The notes under the pieces were generated by a model, which made no database searches, had not been told where the DNA came from, and saw nothing but the letters and a program-made list of their open reading frames with translations. A stretch of DNA of 49,733 nt from a virus: positions 1 through 49,733 of IMG/VR virus record IMGVR_UViG_3300007516_000029; one strand, given 5' to 3'. The position numbers and the translations under genes were made by a program. This document shows, in pieces, positions 24,730 through 32,677 of the stretch; position 1 is the first letter of the stretch, and each line of letters begins with the position of its first letter.

Positions 24730-25515
24730 ATGAAATACCAATATAATTTAACAGCTTTTGAAAAAATAAATGAAGATTCAGCCTATTTCTTAGGTTTACT
24801 ATATGCTGATGGTAATCTAAGTGATAAAGGTTGTATTACGTTAAACCAATCAATTAAAGATATTGATATTGTAGAAAAATTTAAAACATTTTTAGGAACA
24901 AATAAACCAATTAGAGTAGTTGAAGTAACTAATTCAGTCTCATTTAGTTTTCAAAATAAAATGATAACAAAACAATTAACAAATCTTGGGTTGGAACCTA
25001 GAAAATCATTAACACTTAAATTTCCAATGTTCATAGAAAAAATTTATTTAAAAGATTTTATTCGAGGATATTTTGATGGTGATGGTTGTGTTTCTTTAAC
25101 TAAAAACAAAACAACTTCTAACCTTAGAATACATTTAGTTGGAACTTATGATATGTTATTTAATATAAAAAAATATTTAACAGATGTATTATTAATTAAT
25201 GATAGAAAAATAAGTCAAATAACTATCGGTAAAAATACTTTTCAATTAGAAATAACAAAAAAACTTGATGTTCAAAACATTAAAGATTTATTGTATAATA
25301 ATTCAAAATATTTTTTATCTCGTAAAAGAAATATTTTTTTTACAAATATTAATAATAACAATGAAGATTGTTCATTAAGTTCGAGATATAAAAATATTTG
25401 TTATCGAGAAAAAAGAAAAAGATGGAGAGCAACTTATTATCTTAATAATATTAGAAAAGAAAAAAGCTTCAAACATGAAATTGAAGCTTTTAATTTTCTT
25501 GAATCTTTAGACTAA
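24730..25515 (+). CDS. Free-standing LAGLIDADG homing endonuclease
   Basis: 261 residues. Two LAGLIDADG motifs are clear: YFLGLLYADGN (about 20-30) and FIRGYFDGDGCV (about 113-124). This makes a single-chain two-motif endonuclease of the usual size. The C-terminal 45 residues (YKNICYREKRKRWRATYYL, then EIEAFNFL) look like an AP2-type DNA-binding tail, a common accessory of phage homing enzymes. The start at 24730 is preferred over an in-frame ATG at 24706, because the latter overlaps the promoter motif. The gene runs against the zinc-ribbon gene and their stop codons overlap. No intein splice motifs flank it. Confidence 0.9.
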   Translation: MKYQYNLTAFEKINEDSAYFLGLLYADGNLSDKGCITLNQSIKDIDIVEKFKTFLGTNKPIRVVEVTNSVSFSFQNKMITKQLTNLGLEPRKSLTLKFPMFIEKIYLKDFIRGYFDGDGCVSLTKNKTTSNLRIHLVGTYDMLFNIKKYLTDVLLINDRKISQITIGKNTFQLEITKKLDVQNIKDLLYNNSKYFLSRKRNIFFTNINNNNEDCSLSSRYKNICYREKRKRWRATYYLNNIRKEKSFKHEIEAFNFLESLD

Positions 25516-26393
25516 ACTTTTTTAGCACACTGGCTACAGAATTTATCAGTTTTACCTAATTTAGACCCACAGTTTGTGCAGTATCTTTTTACATTAATAT
25601 CGTCACTTGTGATTGTTTTTAGTGATATTGGTAACATTTTATATTCAACTGTATGAAATGGAAATGTATAAAAATCTCTATTTACTATTTTGAATTTTTG
25701 GTCGGAATGTGAACCTTGTTCAACTCTACCAGTTTCAATAGATTTTGATTTTTTACTTCTTAGTTGTTTAAATGGTTTTTCAGTATCACCTAAAACATCC
25801 ATTCCTACAGTCTTATCCATCCCCAGTTCTAAAGATGATATATCTATAGAAGTAGATAATGAGGAACCTACCCCAACTCCAGAGTTAGTTGTTATAGTAC
25901 CTAATACTGGGTTATTGTAGTCAGCAAATGGCGTACCAGTAAATTTTCCAGAAACATCATAATCACCCAATGTTCCATTATTAAAACCTCTAGAACAATC
26001 AAAATAACCCAAATTAGGTATTATAGCTAATTCTCTATAAAATTCTATTTTTATATCTCCATTATTTTCAATTGCTTTTTTAACTTCAGAAGTATTAGCT
26101 ACTTCATATGTGTCAAATAAGAATTTTTTAGATATATCAAAATAACGGTCCAAAAATACTCTCTGTCCAGGATTTAAAACCAAACCTCCCTGAGAGATAG
26201 CTTTACCGTTAAGAATTATTTTTGCCATAATGACTTCAGATGATGGGTTGAAAATTTCAATTTCAAACTCTTGCCCTTTTTGTAGATAATAGGTTGGCAT
26301 TTCAAACCCATTCGTGTAGAGCTTAATACGCCCTTTGTTTACAGCAATGTTAGCTGTCGGCATCGCAGATGCCTCATAATTTTGTTTGTACAT
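25512..26393 (-). CDS. Unknown virion-type protein with C-terminal zinc ribbon
   Basis: 293 residues. The N-terminal half (about 1-150) is beta-rich (GRIKLYTNGFEMPTYYLQKG, then FEIEIFNPSSEVIMAKIILN). A low-complexity Gly/Ser/Thr region follows (about 150-215). The C-terminal zinc ribbon has two CxxC knuckles: RYCTNCGSK and DKFCSQCAKK (about 270-291). Low-complexity linkers between a beta domain and a ribbon are compatible with a virion protein. The final residues appear to have been swapped by the neighbouring LAGLIDADG gene. A second, stranded copy of the last knuckle lies at 24652-24708. It has a long leader of about 105 bases after its promoter motif. I do not recognise the family. Confidence 0.65.
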   Translation of the reverse strand: MYKQNYEASAMPTANIAVNKGRIKLYTNGFEMPTYYLQKGQEFEIEIFNPSSEVIMAKIILNGKAISQGGLVLNPGQRVFLDRYFDISKKFLFDTYEVANTSEVKKAIENNGDIKIEFYRELAIIPNLGYFDCSRGFNNGTLGDYDVSGKFTGTPFADYNNPVLGTITTNSGVGVGSSLSTSIDISSLELGMDKTVGMDVLGDTEKPFKQLRSKKSKSIETGRVEQGSHSDQKFKIVNRDFYTFPFHTVEYKMLPISLKTITSDDINVKRYCTNCGSKLGKTDKFCSQCAKKV

Positions 26394-26438
26394 TTTTTTT
26401 AACTTTTTTATTTATTGTTATTTTGTACCAATTCCTTT

Positions 26439-26452
26439 GTTGTTTAAACAAC
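26439..26452. repeat. 14-bp perfect palindrome in the leader of the zinc-ribbon gene
   Basis: GTTGTTTAAACAAC, between the promoter motif (26499-26508) and the start codon (26393). It is a possible operator or short hairpin. No T-run follows. Confidence 0.5.
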
Positions 26453-26498
26453 TCTAAACCTTTTGAGGGGTCGGGACCAATACGTTTAGTTAACGTAA

Positions 26499-26508
26499 AT
26501 ATAAATAT
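26499..26508 (-). promoter_or_regulatory. late-type promoter motif for the zinc-ribbon gene
   Basis: Minus-strand ATATTTATAT, 105 bases upstream of the ATG at 26393, which is much farther than at other genes. Confidence 0.4.
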
Positions 26509-26544
26509 ACGGTATTTTGAAATATTGTCAAGTGAATAGAAAAA

Positions 26545-27048
26545 TTATAAATCTTCTTGGACCCTTTTAATCATTCGTATCATTCTTCTTTGAAATACCT
26601 CTGGTAAATTAACGTCTGATTTGTTTTTTTTCAGAAAATATTTATCTTTAAACACTTGAAAGGCAAAATCATAATCATAATAACTTGGTTTATTTGGATT
26701 ATTTGGTTGATTATCACCAAGTATAAAATAAAGACTTATTGATGCTACAGCATTTCCACTGTGTGCGTCTACCCCTCTATCTATTGAGAAGTTATAACCA
26801 TATTGATTGGCCAAGATGGTCATTTCATTTTTAATTTCTGGGTTAACATGTGATTGAATCCTATCAGCAAAATTTATTCTTTTTCGTTTTTCTAATTGAT
26901 TTGTATCATCACCTATGCTGTCTGCATCTTGTTGGGCCTTATCAAAGGCTCTGTTTTTTAAATCTCCAGAAATCCTTTCTGAAATGTAACGTTCTTCAAG
27001 CAACAAATTTGCTTTTTTCAAAGAGTTTAGTTTATCTTGTTTTCTCAT
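26545..27048 (-). CDS. Unknown protein with MRKQ-type N terminus
   Basis: 167 residues. The first 28 share the MRKQxKL...KK..LL.E pattern with the 94-residue protein at 23539. A basic helical region follows (about 30-75), then a compact alpha/beta domain (about 75-140) containing YNFSIDRGVDAHSGNAVASI and YYDYDFAFQVFKDKYF. The C terminus is a basic helix. It lies nine bases downstream of the fibre/baseplate-like gene and is probably co-transcribed with it. There is no catalytic signature. A virion-packaged or tail-associated role is inferred only from context. Confidence 0.62.
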   Translation of the reverse strand: MRKQDKLNSLKKANLLLEERYISERISGDLKNRAFDKAQQDADSIGDDTNQLEKRKRINFADRIQSHVNPEIKNEMTILANQYGYNFSIDRGVDAHSGNAVASISLYFILGDNQPNNPNKPSYYDYDFAFQVFKDKYFLKKNKSDVNLPEVFQRRMIRMIKRVQEDL

Positions 27049-27057
27049 AATTTTTTT

Positions 27058-28455
27058 TTATCTTAATTCTACTTGATTTATAATTTGAAACTGTAAAACA
27101 TTTTTTAATGTTGTGACTTCTTGATTGCTGGTGGTTAATATATCTAAATAATAAATATTAGGTAATAAACTATAAGTATCTAATAAAAAGTAATAATAAT
27201 TATTACCCATTTCTATTGGTTGGAAATCTATTACTGTTAATTCTGAAGAACCTTCAGTAACATAAACCCTATATTTTAAACCATCTATTGATTGAGTTTG
27301 TTCTACAGTGTATGGTATTCTAGCAGAAACAATTACTTTACGAATATCCCCACGTTTTATTTTTTCTTTATTTTGGATTCCACTGATTGATACGGCAACT
27401 TTTTTAAAAAACATATCGCTATTTCCTATATTGTAATAATTTACAGAGTCTTTGGTTACAAAATCAATTTCTATATTTCCTCTATTCACACCGTTTATTG
27501 TAATACCAGACCAAATATCAGAATACATAACCCCTTCGTTATCTCCATTTGATGGAACCAAAATATCGATAGAATAAACACCCTTGGTAACATGACTAAC
27601 ATCTGAAGTCGTATACGAGCTTAATACAAGCCCGCTAGGGTCATAAATACCAACACTTGGTAGTGTATCAAGGTTTGTTGGGTTACCACCTAAATTAACG
27701 TACAAATAGAGCTTATTTGGCTTATCTAAAAAGAAGTTGTTTCTATCGTCTTTAATATGGTTATCGTAAAATGTTTCCATGAAAGGTTCAAAGAATGTTT
27801 GTGTGTTGTTTGTAAAAAAACCAACATATTGAACTTGGGTTGTGTTAAGTAATTCATAAGGTCTAGAAAAAGCTAACCCTAACCCGTTATTTGTATTTCC
27901 TGTTAAAAGTCCATTTACATAATCAGTGATATCCATTTCAATATTTTCATTTCCTTTATCAAAATGTTGTGTTGATACTGTAATACCAGAAGGACTTCCA
28001 GAATAAACACCAGAACCGTTAGCCCAAGCAATACCAGTTTGCGAGTCAACCCAATTTGAAGCACCGTTTGAGTAGGCTGTATCATCTAATAAAAGAAGTG
28101 GGATATCATAATCATAACCAACACCATTATCCCAAGGTTGGTTGATTTCAAAGGCTATTAAATCAAACGAATTCGCTCTATCTTTTCCAGCCATTGTTCC
28201 GTTAAGAAGTCTAGTGTCAAATGAACCAGTGTTTGTTAACCTAAGTGTGTGTGTTAATTTTGTTAAATCAGTATATGTACCACCAGTATATAGTTCAATA
28301 AGTCTAGAGGCATCAAATTGAAATAGAAACCTACTATTTTTTTGTTGACCGAAAGCACCACCATAAAATAACTCGGAAACAGGATTTAACCCTGTGTTTA
28401 CGTCTACGTTATTAACAATAGTATTATTTTTATCGAAGTATGTACGAATAACCAT
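27058..28455 (-). CDS. Beta-rich tail or fibre-type structural protein
   Basis: 465 residues, almost entirely strand-rich with many aromatic and Asn/Gly/Thr turns. The N-terminal half (about 1-230) resembles the carbohydrate-binding-like DNRLRE type of extracellular domain by composition: TYFDKNNTIVNNVDVNTG, then FLFQFDASRLIELYTGG. The FYDNHIKDDRNNFFLDKPNK segment lies near 228-247. After it come two or three Ig-like beta domains (about 245-465). No signal peptide is present. It heads a minus-strand string behind a late-type motif and lies next to the gp5-like spike gene, so a tail surface or baseplate role is likely. The exact family was not recognised. Confidence 0.65.
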   Translation of the reverse strand: MVIRTYFDKNNTIVNNVDVNTGLNPVSELFYGGAFGQQKNSRFLFQFDASRLIELYTGGTYTDLTKLTHTLRLTNTGSFDTRLLNGTMAGKDRANSFDLIAFEINQPWDNGVGYDYDIPLLLLDDTAYSNGASNWVDSQTGIAWANGSGVYSGSPSGITVSTQHFDKGNENIEMDITDYVNGLLTGNTNNGLGLAFSRPYELLNTTQVQYVGFFTNNTQTFFEPFMETFYDNHIKDDRNNFFLDKPNKLYLYVNLGGNPTNLDTLPSVGIYDPSGLVLSSYTTSDVSHVTKGVYSIDILVPSNGDNEGVMYSDIWSGITINGVNRGNIEIDFVTKDSVNYYNIGNSDMFFKKVAVSISGIQNKEKIKRGDIRKVIVSARIPYTVEQTQSIDGLKYRVYVTEGSSELTVIDFQPIEMGNNYYYFLLDTYSLLPNIYYLDILTTSNQEVTTLKNVLQFQIINQVELR

Positions 28456-28466
28456 TTTACTTTTGT

Positions 28467-28476
28467 TAATAAATAT
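28467..28476 (-). promoter_or_regulatory. late-type promoter motif
   Basis: Minus-strand ATATTTATTA, 11 bases before the ATG at 28455. Confidence 0.5.
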
Positions 28477-28485
28477 CTAAAAAAG

Positions 28486-29466
28486 TTAGTTTATTCTAAT
28501 ATTTTGACTCAACATAGATTTTTCTAATTCATCTGCTTTGGTTTTAAAGATAGCCAAAGCTTGTTTGTTACCAGAAATAGTTAAATCAGTTGCTTGGTTT
28601 CCATTTCCGTTATGAACATGAAAAAATATAGCTTCTTTCATTAGTATAAGATATTCCAATAATACATCTCCAAAAGGCAATTGGTGGGCGGTTTGTAAGA
28701 TGTTTTCGAGTTCTTCCATACTAATTAAATCATCTTGATTGGTAACGTTGAATCTTGGACTACCATTCTTGTGTGTAATAAGATTAATTTTATTACTAAC
28801 AATATTTGTTACACTACCCTTTTCTTGTTTTTCACTGTCTGCACTTGAAATGACTACATCGTTTTTTATTTGAATATAAGCTTGAGATTTTATATTAAAT
28901 TTAAATGGGTATGGGTTATTTTCATTTGTTGATGATAATTCGAACTTACCAGCCCTTATTACCACCTCATTATGTTTTTGAGTTATATCGGTATTAAACC
29001 TTCCTTGGATAGAGACATCATCTGCTTTGGGGAATATACCATCCAATTCAGGTATTGAATCTATTGTTGTGTTTGGGGACTGACTTGCGAATGTAAAACC
29101 TCTTAATGCGGTTGTGTAAAATGGGTCAAAATTTAATTTATCAGGTTGTGATATAATTGGACCCATGTACATTCTATCAGCATGTTCTCTATCTTTTGAA
29201 AAAACAAAAATAAAAACAGCTTCTTTGACTTTAGGTTGTCCGATAAAGTACTTCGGTAGCAAGGGAAAAGCCCAAGGCAAATCTTTGTCTTTAACACCGT
29301 CATCACCACCCAAGTTTCTAGGACCTTTTATTCTAACTTTTATTCGATTTAAATGGTAAGGGTCGTTGACTGACACAACTTCTCCAACATCAAGTATTTT
29401 AGATGAATTTTCATTTTTTTCTGATTCCCTATTACCTCTAGCTAATCTTATACTACTTTCACTCAT
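28486..29466 (-). CDS. gp5-like baseplate hub/spike protein with OB fold
   Basis: 326 residues. The N-terminal OB-fold signature of T4 gp5-type proteins is clear: ILDVGEVVSVNDPYHLNRIK then VRIKGPRN (about 24-51). KDKDLPWAFPLLPKYF (60-75) and EAVFIFVFSKDREHADRMYMG (about 82-102) follow. The remainder is beta-rich, with a KQAYIQIKND-type segment and a C-terminal helical part. The lysozyme domain found in the middle of T4 gp5 is absent, so cell-wall cutting must come from another protein. FFHVHNGNGNQ near 280 is a typical spike-like turn. It overlaps the upstream 58-residue gene by the four-base ATGA junction. It acts at the baseplate centre, joining tube and puncturing needle. Confidence 0.8.
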   Translation of the reverse strand: MSESSIRLARGNRESEKNENSSKILDVGEVVSVNDPYHLNRIKVRIKGPRNLGGDDGVKDKDLPWAFPLLPKYFIGQPKVKEAVFIFVFSKDREHADRMYMGPIISQPDKLNFDPFYTTALRGFTFASQSPNTTIDSIPELDGIFPKADDVSIQGRFNTDITQKHNEVVIRAGKFELSSTNENNPYPFKFNIKSQAYIQIKNDVVISSADSEKQEKGSVTNIVSNKINLITHKNGSPRFNVTNQDDLISMEELENILQTAHQLPFGDVLLEYLILMKEAIFFHVHNGNGNQATDLTISGNKQALAIFKTKADELEKSMLSQNIRIN

Positions 29467-29639
29467 TCTTTTTTCAATCGTTTTAAAATAATTTTATTGG
29501 CTCTATCAAAATTTCTTTCAAGTTCTTCCATTTTATCATAATCCTTTAACATTTTTATTTTTAAAGCATCATAATCTGCTTGTATTTGCTTTATATCAAA
29601 TAAAATTTCGTTATTTGATTTGTTTTCTAAGTCTTCCAT
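29463..29639 (-). CDS. 58-residue coiled-coil protein
   Basis: Reads MEDLENKSNNEILFDIKQIQ, then a heptad-like helix (ADYDALKIKMLKDYDKMEEL) and a basic end (RLKKE). The stop overlaps the gp5-like start (ATGA) and the start is three bases after the preceding stop, so the gene fits tightly into the tail-gene string. This tight packing and the coiled-coil pattern support it as real. It could be a baseplate chaperone or a small structural helix. The function is unknown. Confidence 0.7.
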   Translation of the reverse strand: MEDLENKSNNEILFDIKQIQADYDALKIKMLKDYDKMEELERNFDRANKIILKRLKKE

Positions 29640-29642
29640 ATT

Positions 29643-30077
29643 TTATCTTATTATACCATCCCCAATACCGATTGCTGTTGTTGAACCCTGAGATACGACA
29701 GGAGCCCCTAAGTTTCCAACACCTACTGTCATGACAGATATTCCTGGGTTTATTACGACATCTACTTTTGCTTCTGTTAACAAAGCATCAACAATTGCTT
29801 TAACCCTTATGTATTCCATTGCTTCTTCAACGTTCGGTCCGTCAGCAAAAACATCACCAACAACTCTACCAGCATCTGATTGTCTACTAATTATCTCAGC
29901 CGCAATACTATCAGCTGATAAACCAGGTCTTAACTTAGCACCAAACATAATCAATGGAGGTGGAAGTGGTTCAACTGGTGTATCTGGAATATTAAATGAC
30001 GCTAAAATAGTGTTCATAACTCCATTTATTGAATTAAGGTTAAAACCAGAATTTGGTATTGGTTTGGGGTTTGGCAT
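29643..30077 (-). CDS. Unknown Pro/Gly-rich baseplate-region protein
   Basis: 144 residues. The N terminus is rich in Pro and Asn (PNPKPIPNSGF; TPVEPLPPPLIMFGAK), a helical middle follows (SADSIAAEIISRQSD; VEEAMEYIRVKAIVDALL), and the end is glycine-rich and strand-like (ISVMTVGVGNLGAPVVSQGS, then TTAIGIGDGIIR). The glycine-rich beta end is vaguely reminiscent of spike-tip proteins but has no PAAR histidine/cysteine pattern, so I do not call it one. It overlaps the upstream gene by one base and precedes the coiled-coil and gp5-like genes. Confidence 0.62.
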   Translation of the reverse strand: MPNPKPIPNSGFNLNSINGVMNTILASFNIPDTPVEPLPPPLIMFGAKLRPGLSADSIAAEIISRQSDAGRVVGDVFADGPNVEEAMEYIRVKAIVDALLTEAKVDVVINPGISVMTVGVGNLGAPVVSQGSTTAIGIGDGIIR

Positions 30078-31498
30078 TATATTGTGTTGTTTAATGAATC
30101 TTTAATTTGACTTGATGGAACCCCACCAAGACTTTGTAATTGCGCCTGTTTATTTATAGCTTTTTCTTTTTGTTTTTTTATCGCTTTAGCGGCAACCAAA
30201 GAGGCTATCTCTTTTAACGCAACGCCCATCAATATTCTTATTATTTCCTCACTAATTGTTCTCATTATTGAGTTAGTCAGGTTTTTATTTTTCTTTATGA
30301 AATCAATGGCATCAGTAAATGTTGCATCAGGACCATAAACTATTTTATGATTTATAATGAAAGATAAAATTATTTTTGGGGTTAAGATAATACTAATAAT
30401 TCCTTTGATAAGGTTGTTTATTATTTGTTGGATAAAATTAACTTTAACCGTAGGAACGTCCATTTGAGATAAAACATTTGACGCACTTTTTGTCGCCATG
30501 TTATTAAGGTTGGTTGTTAAAAAATCTTTCTTTTCAATTATACTTGAAGTTGAAAGCATGTTTTGGTTAAAAGTTGTCAAATCTTCAATTGGTACTGAAG
30601 AGGTAACAGTTTTTCCTACTTCAATTATTGCCGAACCTTTTTTTCTGTTCATAGCATCCAACTCATGTGAATAGATTTCTTCCTTTGTAAAAGAAAAAGC
30701 CGAATCGTTTATTGGATTAATATTGGTGTTATTAACCATTTTATCAATAACATTGTTTATCTCAGATTCTTTTTTCAATTGTTTGATAGACTTACCGATA
30801 GTCGATGAAATCGAACCATAAATTAAATCAACAATTTTATTTACAATATTTTCAGTGTTAAATAATGATAGACTATTGATGTAATCATTATTAACATCAG
30901 TTAGTGTTTTGTTATCATAACTTTGGTTGGCCTTTATAGTTAAGGTGTTGTTTGGAACACCAGCAACACCTAGGGCGTTAAAGGTAATATCTAAGATAGT
31001 TTCCCATGTATATGTTACACCATCATCTTGAATAACCCCATACAAAAAAGTATTAAAATCTGAGCTGTTTGTTAGTGGTGATGTAATATCGTTATAAATC
31101 AAATTACCACCAATTGAATTTGGGTCTGTTCTTAAAATATCGATAAAATCTATTTTACTAACTTCAATTATAATCCCACTTCCAGATGATTTTATCCAAG
31201 TAGGTAATTGTGGGTTAACTCCGCAACTAACAATATTCTTTAATTCTATTTTTAAATTTTGTTTGATGTCACGTTCAACTTTAGGTAGTGAATGAATAAG
31301 CGTATCAACAACGCTTGACACCAAAGCTTGAAACCCCACCAAAGATTTGATGAGGTCTGTTAAAAAAGTAATTGAATTACCTTTGTTGTTTATTGAAGGA
31401 AACGAAGAAGAATTTTTTAATTTGGGTAGACCTTCTGTTAATGTTTTAGCAGCAGCGATTTTCCCAAATATTTTTTTCTTTTTATCAATTATCGCCAT
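30077..31498 (-). CDS. Large unknown tail/baseplate protein
   Basis: 473 residues. Long helices alternate with strand-rich regions. A hydrophobic helical segment lies at about 355-385 (FIQQIINNLIKGIISIILTP), and the last 60 residues are helical and basic (ALKEIASLVAAKAIKKQKEK). The hydrophobic stretch is moderate and followed by polar sequence, so a true membrane helix is uncertain. It sits between a small coiled-coil gene and the Pro/Gly-rich gene in a continuous tail-gene string, so a baseplate or tape-associated role is inferred. No family recognised. Confidence 0.62.
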   Translation of the reverse strand: MAIIDKKKKIFGKIAAAKTLTEGLPKLKNSSSFPSINNKGNSITFLTDLIKSLVGFQALVSSVVDTLIHSLPKVERDIKQNLKIELKNIVSCGVNPQLPTWIKSSGSGIIIEVSKIDFIDILRTDPNSIGGNLIYNDITSPLTNSSDFNTFLYGVIQDDGVTYTWETILDITFNALGVAGVPNNTLTIKANQSYDNKTLTDVNNDYINSLSLFNTENIVNKIVDLIYGSISSTIGKSIKQLKKESEINNVIDKMVNNTNINPINDSAFSFTKEEIYSHELDAMNRKKGSAIIEVGKTVTSSVPIEDLTTFNQNMLSTSSIIEKKDFLTTNLNNMATKSASNVLSQMDVPTVKVNFIQQIINNLIKGIISIILTPKIILSFIINHKIVYGPDATFTDAIDFIKKNKNLTNSIMRTISEEIIRILMGVALKEIASLVAAKAIKKQKEKAINKQAQLQSLGGVPSSQIKDSLNNTI

Positions 31499-31501
31499 AT
31501 T

Positions 31502-31900
31502 TTATTCTGTTTCAGAATCTGTTTCGTTATTTGATTCAAACGCATTATTTTTAATCATCTCCCTAATTGTTTTGAAGTTTTTCGTTAAATCACTTTCTTC
31601 ACTTCTATTAGTTGTAGTTGAATCAACATCGCCTCGGCTTTTGATTATGTCGCTTTGTAGTTTGGCTATTTCTAGTTTAATCCTAATAGCTGAATCTTTG
31701 ATTTTTAACAAACCACCTTTTTCTTTTACCACTTTGGTTACATCATCGATGTCTATAGGGGTTATAGTAGCGGTTAATTCATTAATCGTTTTCTGAGCTT
31801 CGTTTATTTGTAAACAAGCATCATTATACGTTTCTTGCATTAAACCTTCTAATGACTCTGAGTCGTTGACTTTTACGTCTTGTTTTCTTTTTCTTGGCAT
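31502..31900 (-). CDS. Unknown coiled-coil protein
   Basis: 132 residues. A basic N terminus (MPRKRKQDVKV) is followed by one long helical region with heptad-like spacing (about 18-90, INEAQKTINELTATI; IKLEIAKLQSDIIKS) and an acidic end (ESNNETDSETE). It is directly downstream of the late sigma factor gene and three bases before the large tail protein gene, behind its own late-type motif. A tail or adaptor component is plausible. A small regulatory partner of the sigma factor is also conceivable, but there is no sequence evidence. Confidence 0.62.
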   Translation of the reverse strand: MPRKRKQDVKVNDSESLEGLMQETYNDACLQINEAQKTINELTATITPIDIDDVTKVVKEKGGLLKIKDSAIRIKLEIAKLQSDIIKSRGDVDSTTTNRSEESDLTKNFKTIREMIKNNAFESNNETDSETE

Positions 31901-31914
31901 GATTTATATTTTTA

Positions 31915-31924
31915 CTATAAATAC
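31915..31924 (-). promoter_or_regulatory. late-type promoter motif (variant)
   Basis: Minus-strand GTATTTATAG, 14 bases before the ATG at 31900, keeping the TATTTATA core. Confidence 0.45.
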
Positions 31925-31951
31925 TTACTAATTCAGTTTTTTATAAAAATT

Positions 31952-32677
31952 TTATAACCCGTACTGTTTAAGTAAGCTATAAAGTTCTATAAATCTTTTC
32001 ATACCCAATCTAATGTCTTTGGTTGATAAGTTGGTATAATTTCTCATTGTTTCTAAAACAGAGTTTTTATTATACTTTGAACCACCTTCCATTGATTCGA
32101 ATGCTGTCTCCCAATTCTCCAAAATTTCAATCAAAGCATAACCAACTTTACGTTCGTTTTCATTTAATTTCTTTTTCGGTGGATTTTTTTCGTTATTTAA
32201 TTCGTCTTTTATCCCATCAACAATTTTCTTTAAAAAATCATCCATAGGAAAATCCTCAGAATCGATGACATAAGATAAGTCCTCTCTACCCTCTAAACTC
32301 CCTGAAACATCCTCATATGATGATGTTTGTTTCATATATTTTTCATCTTTGATAAGTAATCCTAATATATAGTTTTTACTTATGGTTCCAAAATATGAAT
32401 AAGCTTTTTTACCTCGTCCTCTCTCGAACTTATGTACTTTTGTTACTAAAAAGGAAACTGTATCACCATGTAGGTCATCAAATGTCACGCCTTTTCTATA
32501 TAACTTATACCTTCTAATTATCGATTCTACCATTTTACCAAGCGGTGCGTTTAACCACTTGTTAAAAATTAGATTCCTTTCTGTTTCGTCTGTTGACTCT
32601 AAAAATTTAATAACTGCTTCTTCTTCATTTGGACCAAAATACATTTCAGTTTTTCTTTTGCGTCCTCTTTTAATCAT
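31952..32677 (-). CDS. Late-transcription sigma factor (gp55-like)
   Basis: 241 residues. The core matches sigma region 2 as in T4 gp55: ESIIRRYKLYRKGVTFDDLH (51-70), then GDTVSFLVTKVHKFERGRGK (71-90) and KAYSYFGTISKNYILGLLIK (91-110). This corresponds to the region 2 helices DL...G...A...KFD..RG..F..Y....... of sigma-70 proteins. No region 4 helix-turn-helix is obvious. The C-terminal part (about 150-241) is helical and may contact a sliding-clamp or coactivator system as in T4. The N terminus is basic (MIKRGRKRKTEM). It would redirect host RNA polymerase to late promoters, most likely the RATATTTATA motif found throughout the window. Its start overlaps the stop of the preceding glycosyltransferase gene by one base. 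Confidence 0.8.
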   Translation of the reverse strand: MIKRGRKRKTEMYFGPNEEEAVIKFLESTDETERNLIFNKWLNAPLGKMVESIIRRYKLYRKGVTFDDLHGDTVSFLVTKVHKFERGRGKKAYSYFGTISKNYILGLLIKDEKYMKQTSSYEDVSGSLEGREDLSYVIDSEDFPMDDFLKKIVDGIKDELNNEKNPPKKKLNENERKVGYALIEILENWETAFESMEGGSKYNKNSVLETMRNYTNLSTKDIRLGMKRFIELYSLLKQYGL

